This document shows, one piece after another, positions 63,588 to 64,000 of a stretch of DNA of 64,000 nucleotides. Made by a program: the position numbers and the translations under genes. Location: the NCBI RefSeq assembly GCF_029946505.1, contig NZ_JARZHG010000004.1, positions 248,001 to 312,000 on the forward strand. The letters are read 5' to 3'. Under the pieces are notes generated by a model. That model had not been told where the DNA came from. It did not search any database and saw nothing but the letters and a program-made list of their open reading frames with translations. The DNA comes from Polyangium sp. y55x31. Lineage in GTDB: Bacteria; Myxococcota_A; Polyangia; Polyangiales; Polyangiaceae. The stretch's first letter is position 1. Each line of letters starts with the position of its first letter.

Positions 63588-64000
63588 TCAGCGCGGCTGC
63601 TGCCCCGCGGCCTCGTACCGTTCGAGCATGACGACGAGCCGCGCCGCGCCGAGGACGCCGGCCGGCAGCACGATGAGCAGCGCGCACGGCAAGAACGAGA
63701 GCAACGCGAGCCCGAGGCCGAAGCCCATCACGGCGCCGATGTTGCGGCGCACGAATTCGATGCGCGCGCCCACGGGAACGCCGCGGATCGAGAGCGGGCA
63801 GTCGCAGAGGTCCCACGCCCCCGCGAGCGCCGTGATCGCGAGCTGGAGCGGGAACGCGACGATGCTCACCGGCGCGAAGAAGAAGCTCAGCACGCCGAGC
63901 ACGATGAGGATCGGCGCGGTGAACACGAGCGCCACGAGCGACGACTGGAGCGCGCGCCACATGTCCGCGAAGAAGCCCACTTCGGCCCACGTCGGCGCGC
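63588..64000 (-). CDS. EI24-like membrane protein, C-terminal part (5' truncated by window)
   Basis: The frame is open to the window edge (reading APTWAEVGFFADMWRAL from the end), so the start lies outside. About four hydrophobic segments are visible: SLVALVFTAPILIVLGVLSFFF, IVAFPLQLAITALAGAW and VMGFGLGLALLSFLPCALLIVLPAGVL. The loop CDCPLSIRGVPVGARIEFVRRNIG also fits. This pattern matches the C-terminus of EI24/CysZ-like proteins. A role in transport or lipid handling cannot be decided. It is read in the same direction as the haem genes. Confidence 0.75.
   Translation of the reverse strand, partial: APTWAEVGFFADMWRALQSSLVALVFTAPILIVLGVLSFFFAPVSIVAFPLQLAITALAGAWDLCDCPLSIRGVPVGARIEFVRRNIGAVMGFGLGLALLSFLPCALLIVLPAGVLGAARLVVMLERYEAAGQQPR

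Overview
The window is GC-rich with strong G/C third-position bias. It carries a dense set of chromosomal genes and no insertion sequence, integrase, CRISPR array, rRNA or tRNA that I could see. The gene content points to a myxobacterium (Myxococcota, probably a Polyangiales-like soil bacterium). The evidence is an ElbD-type ether-lipid megaenzyme, at least twelve predicted lipoproteins, a MopE-like Cys-rich beta-propeller lipoprotein, a serine/threonine-kinase-like/ATPase/GAF/STAS fusion and an FHA-GGDEF protein. This assignment is inference from gene families; no marker gene was aligned.

Layout. 1-3.9 kb: the 3' end of a propeller-like gene, small lipoproteins, an ankyrin protein and a JAMM-like lipoprotein. 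4-10.5 kb: housekeeping genes (glyS, rsgA, and an rpoH-rsmI-hydrolase operon). 10.5-16 kb: a membrane protein translationally coupled to mutL, then an ECF sigma factor coupled to a zinc-finger anti-sigma/TonB fusion. 16-29.2 kb: a long minus-strand run containing a quinone oxidoreductase, hutU, a STAS-like protein, a prolyl-oligopeptidase homologue without its catalytic Ser and His, the 1596-residue ElbD-like enzyme overlapping an NAD-epimerase, and two related lipoproteins on either side of a CvfB-like gene. 29.2-31.6 kb: cupin, methylmalonyl-CoA epimerase and a double-hotdog MaoC hydratase. 31.8-38.8 kb: mostly secreted lipoproteins. 38.7-51.7 kb: a P450, two tandem GH13 lipoproteins, a large signalling ATPase that begins inside the kinase C-lobe, and a GH63-type glucosidase, all on the minus strand.

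51.7-64 kb: a parvulin lipoprotein, a radical SAM protein, a BFD-like Fe-S protein, a 44-residue basic peptide, then a minus-strand group of particular interest: FHA-GGDEF, class III aminotransferase, LuxE-like acyl ligase, LuxC-like acyl reductase, and a GAF/enzyme-I-like protein. The right end is a haem operon (EI24-like, hemE, hemY, class II amidotransferase).

The strongest candidate for an undescribed system is the aminotransferase-LuxE-LuxC operon (55.3-58.9 kb). By family logic it could activate a fatty acid, reduce it to an aldehyde and transaminate it to an alkylamine. A second theme is enzyme homologues that lack catalytic parts: the S9 peptidase at 23.8 kb, the kinase-like protein at 44.4 kb and the PtsP-like protein at 53.8 kb. 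Several apparent ribosome-binding sites lie inside perfect hairpins.
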